From positions 1 through 41,541 of the forward strand of contig DAOVLE010000013.1 of assembly GCA_030631415.1 (NCBI GenBank): a stretch of 41,541 nt of DNA, in the 5' to 3' direction. The number at the start of each line of letters is the position of its first letter. Position 1 is the first letter of the stretch. The position numbers were made by a program, and so were the translations under genes. The notes beneath the pieces are model-generated. The model saw nothing but the letters and a program-made list of their open reading frames with translations, did no database searches and was not told the origin of the DNA. This document shows, piece after piece, positions 23,290 to 34,506 of this stretch. This DNA comes from JAAEQG01 sp023133475. Its GTDB lineage: Bacteria > Planctomycetota > Phycisphaerae > UBA1845.

Positions 23290-23295
23290 CTAGCG
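23188..23295. repeat. Composite inverted repeat holding a compact type C palindrome
   Basis: The outer arms GCTAGTGCTCTGTCGC (near 23189) and GCGATAGAGCACTAGC (near 23279) face each other. Between them is a near-perfect 32 bp palindrome (23231-23262) built on GCTTTAGC. The right outer arm contains the stop codon of the lipoprotein gene at 23290-23616. Confidence 0.8.
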
Positions 23296-23616
23296 AGCGG
23301 CACTGCCCTCCCGCAAGGTGTCAAACCGGCGATACGTATATCCAGACCACCCCCGACCCAGCGATCCGACCTGTTGAACGTCGATAAACCGTTCCCGGTA
23401 ATGCAACAATTCACCGAATTGGTAAAACGAGACCGCACAAGGCCAATCGCTACGATGAGCCATCAAGCCGGCTGATGGGGAGCCTGCGTGGCGATCGAAG
23501 AGCAGAGCAGGGGTCAAACGCCACCCATCGCAGGTTGGCGCAGGCGGTTTGTGAGCACATCCCACTGCCGAGATCAACACCACCAGAACAAACAAGCTAA
23601 CCGTTAACGTCCGCAC
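23290..23616 (-). CDS. Small putative lipoprotein, unknown function
   Basis: A 108-residue product from a GTG at 23616, which has AGGGG about 5 bases upstream. The frame is open 27 codons further, but that part lacks a signal sequence. The N-terminus (VRTLTVSLFVLVVLISAVGC) is a signal peptide ending in a lipobox-like AVGC, so Cys20 is a candidate lipid-modified residue. The rest (TCDGWRLTPALLFDRHAGSP, then YQFGELLHYRERFIDVQ) is polar and soluble, and I recognise no family. The stop codon falls in the arm of a repeat element. Real-gene status rests on the Shine-Dalgarno, the signal peptide and the lipobox. Confidence 0.6.
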   Translation of the reverse strand: MRTLTVSLFVLVVLISAVGCAHKPPAPTCDGWRLTPALLFDRHAGSPSAGLMAHRSDWPCAVSFYQFGELLHYRERFIDVQQVGSLGRGWSGYTYRRFDTLREGSAAR

Positions 23617-23635
23617 CTCACCCCTCGCTTCCGTT

Positions 23636-23659
23636 GTAGCGTAGGCTTCCAGCCTGCAC
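23636..23659 (+). repeat. REP-like hairpin GTAGCG-AGGCT-TCC-AGCCT
   Basis: GTAG foot, then stem AGGCT / AGCCT with loop TCC, just upstream of the lipoprotein start. It shares the layout of types A, B, E and F but has a different stem. Confidence 0.6.
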
Positions 23660-23674
23660 AGTAGCTGATAACTC

Positions 23675-23708
23675 GTGTCCCCCACGGCTAAAGTCATGGG
23701 CCACCCAC
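23675..23708 (-). repeat. Single arm of a type C repeat
   Basis: GTGTCCCCCACGGCTAAAG followed by CATGGGCCACCC, the same arm as in 11142-11260 without a partner. The gap from here to 23954 shows no gene and no clear promoter. Confidence 0.75.
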
Positions 23709-23954
23709 TATTGGCCTAATCATGGGTCCCCGGCCATTAAATCAACATCCCCTGCACTGCTCTACCAGCACGACTAATGCCACCATCAGCCGCCGGGCTG
23801 GAGAAAATGCCCGCCGCCGCCGGCAAACCAACGATACGCCCTTTTTCAGGACTTTGCGGGATAAAGGCGGGGTAAGAGACTGTTCGGGTTGAGCAGGCAG
23901 GTGGCCTGATGTCAACAGTGTCGAGCAAACAGGCGAACACCACCCAGGAGCACG

Positions 23955-25340
<1,386 letters not shown>

Positions 25341-25410
25341 TGCGGTTCTCCCGAGATGCCTTGGATTGCCGTATCCGGTGCAGGGCAAGCATACCGGGAA
25401 ACACAGCCGA

Positions 25411-25874
25411 GAGAAATTGAGAATGGAAAATGGAAAATGGAAAATTGGGGTGTTTGTGACCACTTCTTCATGTTTAGCAGCGAAGCGCCCGTAGCGTTTA
25501 GTCCGCATTTCTCACACATTGTCTGTTCAGCGCTAACCCGGATAATTCATGAACGCAGAGACGCAGAGACGCAGAGTTGAGCAGAATAAGAAGTTAGGAG
25601 AATTCATTGAGAAAAGCTCATATACACAGTGTTAACGAGCGAAACTGGTTATTTGAGTCACAACTTCCTTCTCTGCAATACTCTGCGTCTCTGCGTTCAT
25701 GAAAAGTCCGGGCCAACTCCCTACCTCTCAACTCTCCGCGGTCTCTGCGTGCTCTGCGGTGAAATATCCGGGTCAAACGTCTTTGCGTGATTGCAACGAG
25801 GATGCTCCCCGCCCTCATTTTCCATTTTCAATTTTTCATTTTCCATTTGCCGCGGCGGGTGGAACCCGCCCTAC
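25411..25874. repeat. Composite repeat island between hemW and the FHA gene
   Basis: In order: a GGAAAAT array (25411-25450), a type H copy (25534-25576), about 95 bp of unique AT-richer DNA, an inverted type H copy (25671-25714), a GCGGTCTCTGCGTGCTCTGC variant (25733-25774), an inverted GGAAAAT array (25816-25849) and a type A hairpin (25854-25874). Two inverted pairs are thus nested. No gene is supported; the short open frames here are made of repeats. Confidence 0.82.
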
Positions 25875-26066
25875 GGTTCCGCGGCGAAGAATGGTTGCAC
25901 GTCAATAGACGAATGTTTTCATTTGAACCTTTGCTCAGCTTGGGTTATGATTGTAGCGGGTGGTTGTTGGCATCCCGAAGCAGAGTGCCCCGATGCATGA
26001 GAAACGGGGCGGGTGCGGCGGGTCAGTTCTTGCTGCGTGGCTTTGGAGGCAGAGCGAAGCGGGGCT

Positions 26067-26561
26067 ATGGACGTATATTTGGTAATGTTTCGAGAGAACG
26101 GTGCTCGGGTGGATTTCCCCCTGGCCAAATCCGTTACGACGATCGGTCGCAAGGACACGTGTGACATTCGCATTCCCTTGGCAGAGGTTTCTCGTAAACA
26201 CACGGAGGTGTGTGTTGACGAGGTCAGCGTCCGGGTGAAAGACTGCGGCAGCGCCAACGGCACTTACGTAAACAATCGGCGGGTGCTCGAGGAGAAGTTG
26301 GCTCCCGGAGACCATTTGATAATTGGCCCGGTAGTCTTCACTGTGCAGGTGGATGGGGACCCCAGCGAGATTCGGCCGGTCAAGACCAAGCTGAGGCGTC
26401 GGGGTGTGCGAGTAGTCCCCAAGGCGGCTGCCGCGTCGGCTTCGGGTAGTGGGGTGATCCTGGATGAGGATTCCGATCCCATCAGCGCTTTGGAGGCTTT
26501 GGCATCCAGTGCCGAGCAAACCGCGATTGACCCTCTGGACGACGATGATCTTTTGGGCTGA
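26067..26561 (+). CDS. FHA-domain protein
   Basis: A 164-residue cytoplasmic protein. Residues ~1-95 form a forkhead-associated domain that binds phosphothreonine peptides: TTIGRKDTCDIRIP, then VSRKHTEV, then GSANGTYVNNRRV, all with the expected Arg, Ser-Arg-Lys-His and Asn. A basic linker (KTKLRRRGVRVVPK) and an acidic tail (IDPLDDDDLLG) follow. I start at the ATG at 26067, where the FHA fold begins; the frame is open to 26013, and the Shine-Dalgarno is weak for either start. It lies 14 bp before the next gene, so the pair is probably one operon. The partner kinase is not in the window. Confidence 0.92.
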   Translation: MDVYLVMFRENGARVDFPLAKSVTTIGRKDTCDIRIPLAEVSRKHTEVCVDEVSVRVKDCGSANGTYVNNRRVLEEKLAPGDHLIIGPVVFTVQVDGDPSEIRPVKTKLRRRGVRVVPKAAAASASGSGVILDEDSDPISALEALASSAEQTAIDPLDDDDLLG

Positions 26562-26575
26562 TTTGAGGCAATAGT

Positions 26576-27112
26576 GTGACCGGGCCTATCGGCGAACACA
26601 TCACCGAAGGGGCGAAAGTTGGTTCCAGGCGAGCGTTACGGGTTCGCCGGGGCCTTCTCCGGGGGGTGCTTTTGCTGGTTGTGGTCGGTGTGGTCTATGC
26701 CGTGGCAGTGGTATGGCACCGCGATACGGTTCGTATTCGGGCCGCCGTGCAGAAGCTGGAGTTTGTGCAGAGGGCCTTGCAAGCCCGGGTGGATGCCGAT
26801 GGCCGTCTGCCGATGAAGATGCCGAAAACCGATCCGGAGGGCAACCCGCTTCCCGTAAAGAGCTTCACCTACCTCACTGCCGACGATATTCGAGCTTTGC
26901 GCGAGCATGAGGGTGCAGCCATGGTGGTCTATTCAACGCCCGTAGGCGCGGGGCTGAAGCAAGACGGGCGGGCGGTCATCATTTATGAGCAAGGCAAGTG
27001 TCGCGTCAGGTGGTTCACCATGCCGGAATTCATCCGGCAGAAAAAACAACTGGAGGGCTGGTTCCAGGACCGCCAACGCCAACTTATCGAACAAGGCCCA
27101 CAGCTTCCGTAA
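26576..27112 (+). CDS. Single-pass membrane protein, unknown function
   Basis: A 178-residue product from a GTG at 26576 with GAGG 8 bases upstream. A basic N-terminus (RRALRVRRGLLRG) precedes one transmembrane helix (VLLLVVVGVVYAVAVVW, residues ~31-47), so the bulk (residues 50-178) should lie outside the cytoplasm. That part has a helical start and a mixed fold with PMKMPKTDPEGNPLPV and a hydrophilic helical end. I recognise no family. The Pro-rich DxxGRLP..(Y/F)xYL pattern recalls pseudopilin-like membrane proteins, but only faintly. It is the second gene of a likely two-gene operon with the FHA protein. Confidence 0.78.
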   Translation: MTGPIGEHITEGAKVGSRRALRVRRGLLRGVLLLVVVGVVYAVAVVWHRDTVRIRAAVQKLEFVQRALQARVDADGRLPMKMPKTDPEGNPLPVKSFTYLTADDIRALREHEGAAMVVYSTPVGAGLKQDGRAVIIYEQGKCRVRWFTMPEFIRQKKQLEGWFQDRQRQLIEQGPQLP

Positions 27113-27121
27113 AAGCTACAG

Positions 27122-27162
27122 GTAGGGTGGGTGGAACCTCGCGGAGCGAGGTGGAACCCACC
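27122..27162 (+). repeat. Type B REP-like hairpin with GTAG foot
   Basis: GTAG + outer stem GGTGGGT / ACCCACC with an inner stem CCTCGC / GCGAGG. It starts 9 bp after the membrane-protein stop and could terminate it. The same sequence, inverted, is at 32534-32574 and, cut by the window edge, at 41490-41541. Confidence 0.85.
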
Positions 27163-27173
27163 GATCAGGAACG

Positions 27174-27282
27174 AGTCCAAAGTCCAAAGTCCAAAGTCTG
27201 TAGGTCGGGTCCGCAGACCCGACATTCGGGATTCCCAACGGCGTCACCGGGGGATGTCGGGTCTGCGGATCCGACCTACAGA
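27174..27282. repeat. CCAAAGT tandem followed by a type F inverted pair
   Basis: A CCAAAGT tandem (27174-27203) runs into a type F hairpin (27197-27225). The inverted type F copy is at 27254-27282 with one mismatch over 29 bp. The right copy encodes the last residues of the minus-strand gene ending at 27244, whose stop codon lies in the loop between the two copies. Confidence 0.87.
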
Positions 27283-29298
27283 TACTTCATACAACACGCC
27301 ATACGGTGGAGAGCCGGTGCCGGTGCTGAAGACACGCACCGGCTGGAGGAGGCCGGCAGAAATCAGCCTGTCAAACAACTCGCGGGTGACCACGGCGGGG
27401 AATCCATACCGCGAACGTCGCAGACGCTCAATCTCGCTTTGACACACGTAAACGTGCGTGTACCCCTTGGCAGTCAGCCAGGCACCTACCGCGGACAGGT
27501 CATCGGCAGCCTCGACCGCCTCGACGAAGGGGCTGCGGTTGAAAACCACACAATAGTCAACATCACCAAGAAAGTAGAAGGCCCGAGCTTCGCCGATCAG
27601 AAGGACCTTCGAGCCCTCCGGCAACTCGTGGTTGATTACGCCCAGATGCTCGGTAAACGGCACTTGCCCGTTGGTGAAGAGTTCCGGAGCACCTTCGATG
27701 CAAATCCGCCGGCCCGCGGCATAGAGATGTTGCCGATAGATGTCCACCGCAAAGTTCAGGTTCCAAAGCCCGCCGCCCAGCAACACCACCAAACCCATCT
27801 TCTGAACCGGCGTAGACAACTCGCCCATAAAACGCCCACCCAGAATCACCAACGGCACCAACAACACCACGGCAAACCGCGCATACAAATGCGTCAGCCC
27901 CATCCATAGCACCATCTGAACCAACAACACCAGCCCGAATTGCAACACAAGACGCCGGCGGCGGTTCGCAACCAACCCCACCACCGCCAGCAGGAAAACC
28001 GCTGGGCCAAAACGCTGAGACCGATCCGCAATCACCTTGGACCACATCGCCCCGGCCCGCACCGACAGGGCAGACTCATCCGGAGAGGGAGCATGCGACC
28101 GGGCGAAATGCTCAGCCAGCTCCGCAGACCACCCGGCAGGGAACGAGTCAAACACACTGCCGGCTAAAGGAAAAACGGGGTTCCCGGTGAACGCGAGGTT
28201 CTTGAGCATCCAAGGTGCAAAGGAAACCACCCCAGCCAAAGAGAAAAGAACAAACGCCGTCACCCGCCGCGGTTGCGACGACCAGCGACCGACCAGGATC
28301 GCCAACCCCAAAGGCATCACGATCAACACCAAGGCTGTGTACTTACAGCCGGCTGAAAAACCAGCCAACAAACCCGCGATAATAATCCAACGTAGCTCCG
28401 TCCCGCCCTCCGCCTTGGAGGCACGAACCATGGCGGCGGCGGAGAGCATGGCGAAAAAGAGCATGGTGTTCTCGGCATAGGCGACACCCGAGAGGTAAAA
28501 AAGCCAACCCGCCGTCGCCGCCAGAAGACCGGTGCAAAGCCCGGTGGTAGGCCCGGCTTCACGCCCCGCCAGCCAGGCAGCACCCACCGTCAGGAATGCC
28601 ATCCACGCATTGATGAGCTTCGCAGCGGTCACACCAGCCAGCGGGCCACCCTCGACTACCATAGCCAGCAGATACAACATCTCGGCGTTGGCGGGAAAGT
28701 TCGCGTAGACGTTATGCTCGGCGTACTCGATTCGCCCAGCCTCGAAGTGCTCGCGTGGCATTTGCAAGTGGTATTCCAGGGCGTCATATCCGCCGCCCTC
28801 CTCAACCCATAGCACCCCGGGCGGCACCATGGCGACCAGCAACGTCAACGCCGCAAAAGGGCACGCCACCAACCATAGCCAATACCAAACGCGACGGGGT
28901 GAGGGGGTGTCACTTTTCGATGTGGGGTGCCGGCAAAGCATGCCCAGTTTGACAATCCCGGAAATGCCGGCTGCTGCAAGAAGGGTGCACCAAAGCGTCC
29001 GGCTCAGCAGGCCCGCCAGACCGAGCACGAGGGCCGATAACGCAAGCACCCCGATGCCCAAACCGGCTCCAAGCAGCAGATGCCAGCGGAGCGGCAACTC
29101 GCCCAAGCACAACCACGACACCAGCCACAGACCAGCCAACGATGCCGTCGCCACGATCCCCAATGCAACCACGCCATCAGTGACCAGAAACAGCAACGCC
29201 CGCGGCGACTCGACCGCGACAATAAGCAGCACAGCAGCCGCACCGGCAACCGGCACCAGCCACGAGGCAGCTCCACTTTGCACATCACGCTCGGGCAT
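27244..29298 (-). CDS. GT-C fold membrane glycosyltransferase (PMT/ArnT-like)
   Basis: A 684-residue, multi-spanning membrane protein. At least ten hydrophobic helices are visible, and the acidic loop motif GGGYDALEYHLQMP (near residue 175) after the early helices fits the lipid-phosphate-sugar transferases of the GT-C fold. These move a sugar from a polyprenyl carrier to an acceptor outside the membrane. The ATG at 29298 has GAGGGG 6 bases upstream. The soluble C-terminal part includes GEARAFYFLGDVDYCVVFNR, as in many planctomycete transferases of this type. The last ~11 residues (VGRIRRPDIPR) are encoded by a type F repeat. The acceptor is not predictable. A type A pair separates it from the next upstream gene, which is on the same strand. 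Confidence 0.85.
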   Translation of the reverse strand: MPERDVQSGAASWLVPVAGAAAVLLIVAVESPRALLFLVTDGVVALGIVATASLAGLWLVSWLCLGELPLRWHLLLGAGLGIGVLALSALVLGLAGLLSRTLWCTLLAAAGISGIVKLGMLCRHPTSKSDTPSPRRVWYWLWLVACPFAALTLLVAMVPPGVLWVEEGGGYDALEYHLQMPREHFEAGRIEYAEHNVYANFPANAEMLYLLAMVVEGGPLAGVTAAKLINAWMAFLTVGAAWLAGREAGPTTGLCTGLLAATAGWLFYLSGVAYAENTMLFFAMLSAAAMVRASKAEGGTELRWIIIAGLLAGFSAGCKYTALVLIVMPLGLAILVGRWSSQPRRVTAFVLFSLAGVVSFAPWMLKNLAFTGNPVFPLAGSVFDSFPAGWSAELAEHFARSHAPSPDESALSVRAGAMWSKVIADRSQRFGPAVFLLAVVGLVANRRRRLVLQFGLVLLVQMVLWMGLTHLYARFAVVLLVPLVILGGRFMGELSTPVQKMGLVVLLGGGLWNLNFAVDIYRQHLYAAGRRICIEGAPELFTNGQVPFTEHLGVINHELPEGSKVLLIGEARAFYFLGDVDYCVVFNRSPFVEAVEAADDLSAVGAWLTAKGYTHVYVCQSEIERLRRSRYGFPAVVTRELFDRLISAGLLQPVRVFSTGTGSPPYGVLYEVSVGRIRRPDIPR

Positions 29299-29310
29299 AA
29301 GGCGCCCCTC

Positions 29311-29363
29311 GTAGGGCGGGTTCCACCCGCCTCAGCAAGGAAGGCGGGTGGAACCCGCCCTAC
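29311..29363. repeat. Type A REPIN-like head-to-head pair
   Basis: GTAG + stem GGCGGGT/ACCCGCC at 29311-29331 and its perfect inverse at 29343-29363, with an 11 bp spacer. It fills the gap between the stop of the upstream gene (29366) and the next start (29298). Confidence 0.92.
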
Positions 29364-29365
29364 GG

Positions 29366-31427
<2,062 letters not shown>

Positions 31428-31546
31428 CCGATATCCGTAGTGCTCCCGCATATTAGGCTGGAGCCTGTGGGTTGTGAACACCGCGTAGCCGAAGTATAGT
31501 CCGCGCGCGGATTGGGTACAATGTGAGTGTTTTATTGAAGGGGCCG

Positions 31547-32452
31547 ATGGTGGTTTCCCCTGCCGCTCGGATCGCCGAATCAATCATGGAATCGGCTGCA
31601 CGGATCGCCAAGCAGGTGTCCGCCCGCGCTCTGATGGTATACCTGGACGCGATCCCGGACATCGAAAAGCTTCGCAAGGCGGTAAAAAAACCCACCGAAA
31701 TTCTCTTCATCGCCCGCGATGAGAAGGACGTGGCCCGGGCCAAGGAGCATTCCCTAAAATACCTGCAAGTCCCGCCCTTCAACCTCACCCGCATGGGGCA
31801 GATCAAGATGGCCAGCATCCTGGCATTCTCCCAGCGACTGCTCGATAGCGGCGACGTCTTCGTATTCGTAACCGGTATGGTTGGCCAACCTGTTGATAGC
31901 CTGCTGGTCATGCAGGTGGGGCAGGAACACGAACTGTTCCAAACCGTGGATCAGCCCAAGCTCACCGAGCACGTCCGTCGCGTGGTCTTCCAGCGGGTTT
32001 TGAACCTGATGCTCGAACTGGCTCACGAAGGGCGCGAGGGCAAGCCGGTGGGGGCATTGTTCGTCGTCGGGGCCTACCGCGAAGTCAAGCAGTACTGCCA
32101 GCAGAACATTATCAACCCGTTCCGCGGATATACCGAGAAGGAGCGAAACATTCTCGATGACAGCATGAGGGAGACCATTAAAGAGTTTTGCTCCATCGAC
32201 GGGGCGTTTGTGGTCAAGGGCACCGGGGTGATCATGTCCGCCGGCACCACCTTGCGTCCTTCGATTGCCGGCAACGACCTCCCGCAGGGGCTCGGCGCTC
32301 GGCACGTGACTGCCGCCGCCATAACCGCCTCCACCCGCTGTATCGCCCTGACCGTCTCCGAATCCACCGGCACGGTGCGGGTCTGGCGGCGCGGCAAGTT
32401 GATCACCGAGATCGAAAAGGGCATCCCCGCCCGCATCGAACCGCTGACATGA
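31547..32452 (+). CDS. dacZ: Diadenylate cyclase, DacZ-like
   Basis: A 301-residue enzyme expected to make cyclic di-AMP from two ATP. Residues ~1-125 resemble the pyruvate-kinase C-terminal alpha/beta domain (MESAARIAKQVSARALMVYL.. then DVFVFVTGMVGQPVDSLLVM). Residues ~160-290 are a DAC domain: SIDGAFVV (Asp218 of the DGA motif) and GARHVTAAAIT (Arg252-His253 of the RH motif), then SESTGTVRVWRRGKL. This arrangement is that of DacZ, known mainly from euryarchaea, and not the membrane CdaA usual in bacteria. I take the ATG at 31547 with AAGGGG 4 bases upstream; a GTG at 31523 has no such signal. It stands alone on the plus strand. The symbol rests on domain order and motifs. Confidence 0.85.
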   Translation: MVVSPAARIAESIMESAARIAKQVSARALMVYLDAIPDIEKLRKAVKKPTEILFIARDEKDVARAKEHSLKYLQVPPFNLTRMGQIKMASILAFSQRLLDSGDVFVFVTGMVGQPVDSLLVMQVGQEHELFQTVDQPKLTEHVRRVVFQRVLNLMLELAHEGREGKPVGALFVVGAYREVKQYCQQNIINPFRGYTEKERNILDDSMRETIKEFCSIDGAFVVKGTGVIMSAGTTLRPSIAGNDLPQGLGARHVTAAAITASTRCIALTVSESTGTVRVWRRGKLITEIEKGIPARIEPLT

Positions 32453-32480
32453 TCCTAGCCCGGATATTTCACCCGCGGTG

Positions 32481-32597
32481 AAAAGGCAAGAGGCAAGAGG
32501 CAAGAGGACGCCGGCGAGGGCATAGCACCGGTTGGTGGGTTCCACCTCGCTCCGCGAGGTTCCACCCACCCTACGTCTGCTTGTTGCCTCTTGCCTC
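32481..32597. repeat. Type B palindrome bracketed by inverted GGCAAGA octamer arrays
   Basis: Array GGCAAGAGGCAAGAGG (32481-32507) faces its inverse (32581-32597). A type B REP-like hairpin (32534-32574) is between them. Just upstream, at 32456, is a TAGCCCGGAT.TTCAC stretch related to the type H leader. Confidence 0.85.
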
Positions 32598-32631
32598 AAA
32601 ATAGCAAGGATAGGGTTGAGTATATTTCTTC

Positions 32632-32662
32632 AACAATCTGCGCAATCTGTGTAATCTGCGGA
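32632..32662 (-). repeat. Single type I arm (AATCTGTGTAATCTGCGG)
   Basis: Tandem GCAGATTAC-type unit read on the minus strand, matching the right arm at 18419-18447. The rest of the 32453-32759 gap, between two convergent genes, shows no gene. Confidence 0.75.
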
Positions 32663-32759
32663 TGCGCTCTCTTATTCTCCCTTGGTTGCGGTCGAAGACC
32701 TCGCCAAGTGCTCTGCGGTGTGAAAAATCGAGGACATCTTCGACGTCCCCGCCGGGCGG

Positions 32760-33992
32760 TTATGTCAGCACTTCGCCGGCTCGGGTCAGGATACTCTCGA
32801 AGTCCAACTTGCACTTGCAAGCATGTGACGCGGCTTTCAAGTTCGCACCGGACCAATTGCGTGCCTCGGGGGGCAGAGCGGCGAAGAGTTTGCGAGCCTC
32901 AACCAATTGCCCGTTCTGCTCGGCATACGCCACGTAGCGGGCTATGCTGTTGAGGTCTGCATCGGTGCCGCTGGCCCGCCGACAACTACCGTCACAGGCC
33001 ACGCAGACCGTGCGGTTGGAGCGGTCCAGCATCTCGTGCACCATGGCCAGTTCATCCTTGCTTAACGGCTTGAAGTTCTTCGCCGCCTCGGCGTTCTCAC
33101 GGAGCTTCTTGATGTTGTCCATGTGCGAACTGACGCTGGTGAACCGCTCATCGGTCCACATCGCCGTCAATACCGCAGTATACGGTGTCAGCCCCCTCTT
33201 GGCGAAACCCGGGAAGACATCCTTGATGCTCTCATGCCCGAAGTAGCATTCCTTCATCGAGATCAGCCCCAGACCGGCATTGTGGCAGGCGTCCAGAGCC
33301 CGGTTGAACTCGGCGTTCTCACGCATGAGCGTGGGGCTGGTAGCCACCATGACCGCATCGACCCAACTGCCCTTGGCAGCAGTGTTGAGCAGCCTGGCCC
33401 GCAACTCCACCGGCTTGCAATGCGTGCTGAAGCCCAGAAACTTCACCTTGCCGGATTTGCGCATCCGGTTGGCAGCCTGAATCCACTCCTTGTCCACCAG
33501 CCACTTGGCCCCTTCGGCTCCGCCGAAATCCTCGTCCCCCAATGCGTGAACGAAGAAAAGGTCGAGATAGTCGGTCTGGAGCACATCGAGACGCTGGTCG
33601 AGCATCTTGACCCATTCATTCGGTGTCTTGGGAAAGTCCTTGCTGGCCAGGAAGTATTCCTTGCGACGCCCGGTCCGTTGCAGCCACTCGGCGATGACAC
33701 GTTCCGACGCACCTTCCCCGTAGACCTTGGCTGTATCGAGGTAGCGGATGCCCACCGAGTGCATGATGTTCAGGTGCCGCGGGTTCAGGGCGACGGCTCC
33801 ACCCTGGTTCAGTATCGACACCTCGATCCCGCTCTTGCCCAGCTTCCGCTTGGGCACCAGCTCGATTGGTTCGCCCGGTTTCGTGGTAGGCGTTTTGTCG
33901 TCAGCCAGCGTGGGCAATGCCGTGGCTGCCACTCCGGCGACGCTTGAACGTAGAAACTCGCGGCGTGATACGGGCTTTTTCCACATCTCCAT
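32760..33992 (-). CDS. Tat-exported aldo/keto reductase with C-terminal Cys cluster
   Basis: About 410 residues. The ATG at 33992 follows GGAGG by 4 bases (an alternative is the ATG at 33986). The N-terminus carries a twin-arginine signal (VSRREFLRSS, Arg10-Arg11), so the protein is exported folded. The aldo/keto reductase barrel shows the catalytic tetrad in order: Asp and Tyr in YLDTAKVYGEG, Lys in FLASKDF and His in LDLFFVHALG. A C-terminal segment has CVACDGSC and later HACKCK, a possible metal or Fe-S site seen in a subset of the family. It probably acts on sugar-like or quinone-like substrates in the periplasm with a bound nucleotide (inference). It lies 514 bp from the polysaccharide operon on the same strand, with a repeat island between. 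Confidence 0.9.
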   Translation of the reverse strand: MEMWKKPVSRREFLRSSVAGVAATALPTLADDKTPTTKPGEPIELVPKRKLGKSGIEVSILNQGGAVALNPRHLNIMHSVGIRYLDTAKVYGEGASERVIAEWLQRTGRRKEYFLASKDFPKTPNEWVKMLDQRLDVLQTDYLDLFFVHALGDEDFGGAEGAKWLVDKEWIQAANRMRKSGKVKFLGFSTHCKPVELRARLLNTAAKGSWVDAVMVATSPTLMRENAEFNRALDACHNAGLGLISMKECYFGHESIKDVFPGFAKRGLTPYTAVLTAMWTDERFTSVSSHMDNIKKLRENAEAAKNFKPLSKDELAMVHEMLDRSNRTVCVACDGSCRRASGTDADLNSIARYVAYAEQNGQLVEARKLFAALPPEARNWSGANLKAASHACKCKLDFESILTRAGEVLT

Positions 33993-33996
33993 CATA

Positions 33997-34001
33997 CCTC
34001 C
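33997..34001 (-). promoter_or_regulatory. Shine-Dalgarno GGAGG for the Tat-exported reductase
   Basis: On the minus strand GGAGG is followed within 1, 4 and 10 bases by three in-frame ATGs (33995, 33992, 33986). Spacing favours the second or third. Either start keeps the twin-arginine signal near the N-terminus. Confidence 0.65.
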
Positions 34002-34254
34002 AGTATGGGCCAGGAACCACATTCCCGTCGGGGCTTTGAACTCCACCGACGATTCGCCGGCGAGCCTTAGCGGATGACACTCTATCACCGACAACGTGGA
34101 CGTGGAAGACCCGGATTCCGGGCACTTACACTATCTTACTTTCACTCCAAACTCGGCGTCGATGACCTCGTCGTCTTTTCCATCGTGCCTCTGGTATAGT
34201 AAATATTCAGTAAACCCGTATGCGGAATAGCGTGGGGTTTGTCGGAGCAGGTTT

Positions 34255-34453
34255 GCGCCAGGCCCGGCATTTATGCCGGGTATTGGAATGGTTGCCTTTG
34301 CCCCCCAGGCGTAGGGTGGGTGGAACCTGCCGCAGGCAGGTGGAACCCACCAACCGGTGTGGTGGGTTTCGCCCGCCTGCGGCGGGCTCCACCCACCCTA
34401 CGGGGGATTCTTCGTTCGGTCTTTTCACCCGGCATAAATGCCGGGCCTAGCGC
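34255..34453. repeat. Type D inverted pair enclosing type B hairpins (nested element)
   Basis: Outer arms 34255-34280 and 34428-34453 are inverted type D units (GCC(A/T)GGCCCGGCATTTATGC, one difference). Inside, 34311-34401 is a head-to-head type B pair: GTAG + GGTGGGT..ACCCACC on the left and its GC-variant inverse ending CCACCCTAC on the right. The rest of the 33993-34506 gap holds no gene I can support. Confidence 0.88.
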
Positions 34454-34506
34454 GACCCGTCGAAACGCAAAACAGTCTGATCGAAAACGGCGCTAGCGCT
34501 GTCATA

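Noticed and set aside
25618..25818. Small protein of 66 residues between hemW and the FHA gene
   Set aside because: Its codons are type H repeat arrays (FHRRARR, FHERRDAE), with no Shine-Dalgarno and no conserved fold.
27122..27162. Classical rho-independent terminator
   Set aside because: The hairpin lacks a following U-run and recurs elsewhere away from gene ends, so it is listed as a REP-like repeat that may only incidentally terminate.
31517..31522. TACAAT as a -10 box for the diadenylate cyclase gene
   Set aside because: No -35 element is visible at a suitable distance and the base composition around it makes a chance match likely.
34207..34496. Three overlapping small open frames upstream of the reductase
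   Set aside because: All are translations of the nested D/B palindromes.
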